A stretch of DNA of 54,121 bases from JBMYYR01 sp049609625 (GTDB taxonomy: Bacteria > Bacteroidota > Bacteroidia > Flavobacteriales > CAJXXR01), in contig JBMYYR010000005.1 in the NCBI GenBank assembly GCA_049609625.1, positions 1 to 54,121 on the forward strand, read 5' to 3'. The notes beneath the pieces were generated by a model. The model searched no databases, had not been told where the DNA came from, and saw only the letters and a program-made list of their open reading frames with translations. The stretch's first letter is position 1. Each line of letters begins with the position of its first letter. The translations under genes were made by a program, and so were the position numbers. Below are positions 53,010 through 54,121 of the stretch, piece after piece.

Positions 53010-54121
53010 ATGTCAGACGAACAAAAACGAATACTAGAAAGTAGCCTTTGGGCAATTGCAAACTTGCTAAGAGGAAAAATGAATCCTGATGATTATAGAG
53101 ATTATATTTTAGGCTTTATCTTCTTTAAATACCTTTCTGAAAAGCAAAATATCTACGTTACCGAATTACTACAAGGCGAAGATGAAACCGATTTTACAAA
53201 AGTAACAGACCAAGAAACCTTAGAGGCTTTACGCGAAGAATGTTTAATAAAACTAGGTTACTATTTAGAACCTAAAGAGTTGTTTGCTGCAATTGCAGAA
53301 AAAGGAAACAATAACATTGAAGGCGAAAGCAATTTTATACTAGACGAGCTTCAAGCTGTATTAAACCATATTGAGCAAAGCACAATGGGTAACGATTCAG
53401 AAGAAGACTTTGCAGCCTTGTTTGAAGATTTAGATTTAACTTCTACCAAATTAGGTAGAACAGTTAGTGCAAGAAATGAGGTAATTGTAAAAATTATTAA
53501 CGAATTGCATAAAATTGATTTTAAATTGGAAGATTTAGAATCTGATGTTTTAGGTGATGCTTACGAATATCTGATTGGAAAATTTGCGGCACTTGCTGGA
53601 AAATCTAAAGGTGAATTTTACACACCAAAACAAGTGTCTAAAATACTAGCAAAAATAGTAACACACGGAAAAACAAAATTAAAATCGGTTTACGACCCAA
53701 CTTGTGGTTCTGGTTCACTTTTATTACGTGTAAAAAAAGAAGCCGAAGTAAGTGAATATTATGGGCAAGAACTCAATCGTACCACATACAACTTGGCTCG
53801 TATGAATATGATATTGCACGATATTCATTACCGAAAGTTTGATATTAAAAATGAAGATACTTTAGAAAACCCACAACATTTAGACAAGCGTTTTGAAGCC
53901 GTTGTAGCAAACCCACCATTTTCTGCACATTGGAAAGGAAATAAAAATCCATTGAACAGCACAGACGAGCGTTTTGCTCAATATGGAAAATTAGCGCCAA
54001 ACACTAAAGCCGACTATGCTTTTGTACAACACATGTACTACCAACTAGCTGATAACGGAACAATGGCAGTTGTTTTACCACACGGAGCATTGTTTAGAGG
54101 TGGTGCAGAAAACTTAATTAG
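53010..54121 (+). CDS. hsdM: Type I restriction-modification methyltransferase subunit, cut by window edge
   Basis: Adenine methyltransferase subunit of a type I restriction system. 370 residues are visible and the C-terminus is beyond the window. An N-terminal HsdM helical domain (about 1-140; SLWAIANLLRGKMNPDDYRDYILGFIFFKYLS) is followed by the N6-adenine methyltransferase domain with motif I (DPTCGSGSL, 229-237) and motif IV NPPF (301-304). GEFYTPKQVS is typical of HsdM. hsdS and hsdR should follow but are not visible. It begins directly at the end of the AbiEii gene. Confidence 0.95.
   Translation, partial: MSDEQKRILESSLWAIANLLRGKMNPDDYRDYILGFIFFKYLSEKQNIYVTELLQGEDETDFTKVTDQETLEALREECLIKLGYYLEPKELFAAIAEKGNNNIEGESNFILDELQAVLNHIEQSTMGNDSEEDFAALFEDLDLTSTKLGRTVSARNEVIVKIINELHKIDFKLEDLESDVLGDAYEYLIGKFAALAGKSKGEFYTPKQVSKILAKIVTHGKTKLKSVYDPTCGSGSLLLRVKKEAEVSEYYGQELNRTTYNLARMNMILHDIHYRKFDIKNEDTLENPQHLDKRFEAVVANPPFSAHWKGNKNPLNSTDERFAQYGKLAPNTKADYAFVQHMYYQLADNGTMAVVLPHGALFRGGAENLI

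Noticed and set aside
1..54121. CRISPR arrays, insertion sequences, tRNA and rRNA genes
   Set aside because: No regularly spaced repeats, transposase frames, terminal inverted repeats or cloverleaf-like stretches were found in the intergenic gaps.

Overview
The window is chromosomal DNA from a member of the Bacteroidota, most likely class Flavobacteriia. The evidence is the gene content and gene order: purH-mreBCD-mrdA-rodA, a PadR/PspC pair, two proteins with C-terminal type IX secretion (T9SS) sorting domains, SprB repeats, a flavobacterial OprO/P-like porin and DUF4956/DUF2490 proteins. Several genes also carry -7 elements of the Bacteroidota form TAnnTTTG. The genus cannot be named from the sequence alone. 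No tRNA, rRNA, CRISPR array or insertion sequence was found.

Layout. 1-8.5 kb: a partial M23 peptidase divergent from alaS, then a 2OG-Fe(II) oxygenase, an eIF1/SUI1-like factor, cmk and a large lipoprotein of unknown function. 8.5-15.6 kb, all on the minus strand: nhaA, a TroABCD-like metal-uptake operon led by a DtxR-family regulator (one permease carries a fused DtxR-like domain), yidD and an MscS channel. 15.9-20.4 kb: penicillin-binding protein 1C and a PspC/PadR pair with a clear palindromic operator. 20.7-31.8 kb: ribE, aspS, purH, then the cell-elongation operon mreB-mreC-mreD-mrdA-rodA followed by an orphan fused peptide-type ABC ATPase. 31.8-34 kb: tonB and a porin whose promoter sits inside a palindrome. 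34.2-39.6 kb: a T9SS-sorted CotH kinase-like protein facing a three-gene operon (VTC-type polyphosphate polymerase, DUF4956 membrane protein, DUF2490 barrel-like protein). This is the best candidate here for an incompletely described system. 39.8-43.4 kb: relA/spoT, thyA, folA. 43.6-51.1 kb: a 1604-residue BNR/PKD/SprB-repeat surface protein, a small lipoprotein and dnaK behind a sigma-54-like promoter.

From about 51.1 kb the sequence looks more AT-rich and changes character: an AbiEi/AbiEii toxin-antitoxin pair is translationally coupled to hsdM of a type I restriction-modification system, which runs off the window. This appears to be the left edge of an acquired defence island placed directly after the dnaK terminator. 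Two palindromes of identical geometry (GTCCC-N17-GGGAC), 53 bp apart, precede abiEi and are probably its operators.

Several regulatory sites were read directly from the DNA: palindromes in front of the DtxR, PadR, porin and AbiE genes, and strong terminators after the porin, cotH, the SprB-repeat gene and dnaK. All protein functions are inferred from motifs and family knowledge; no database search was run.
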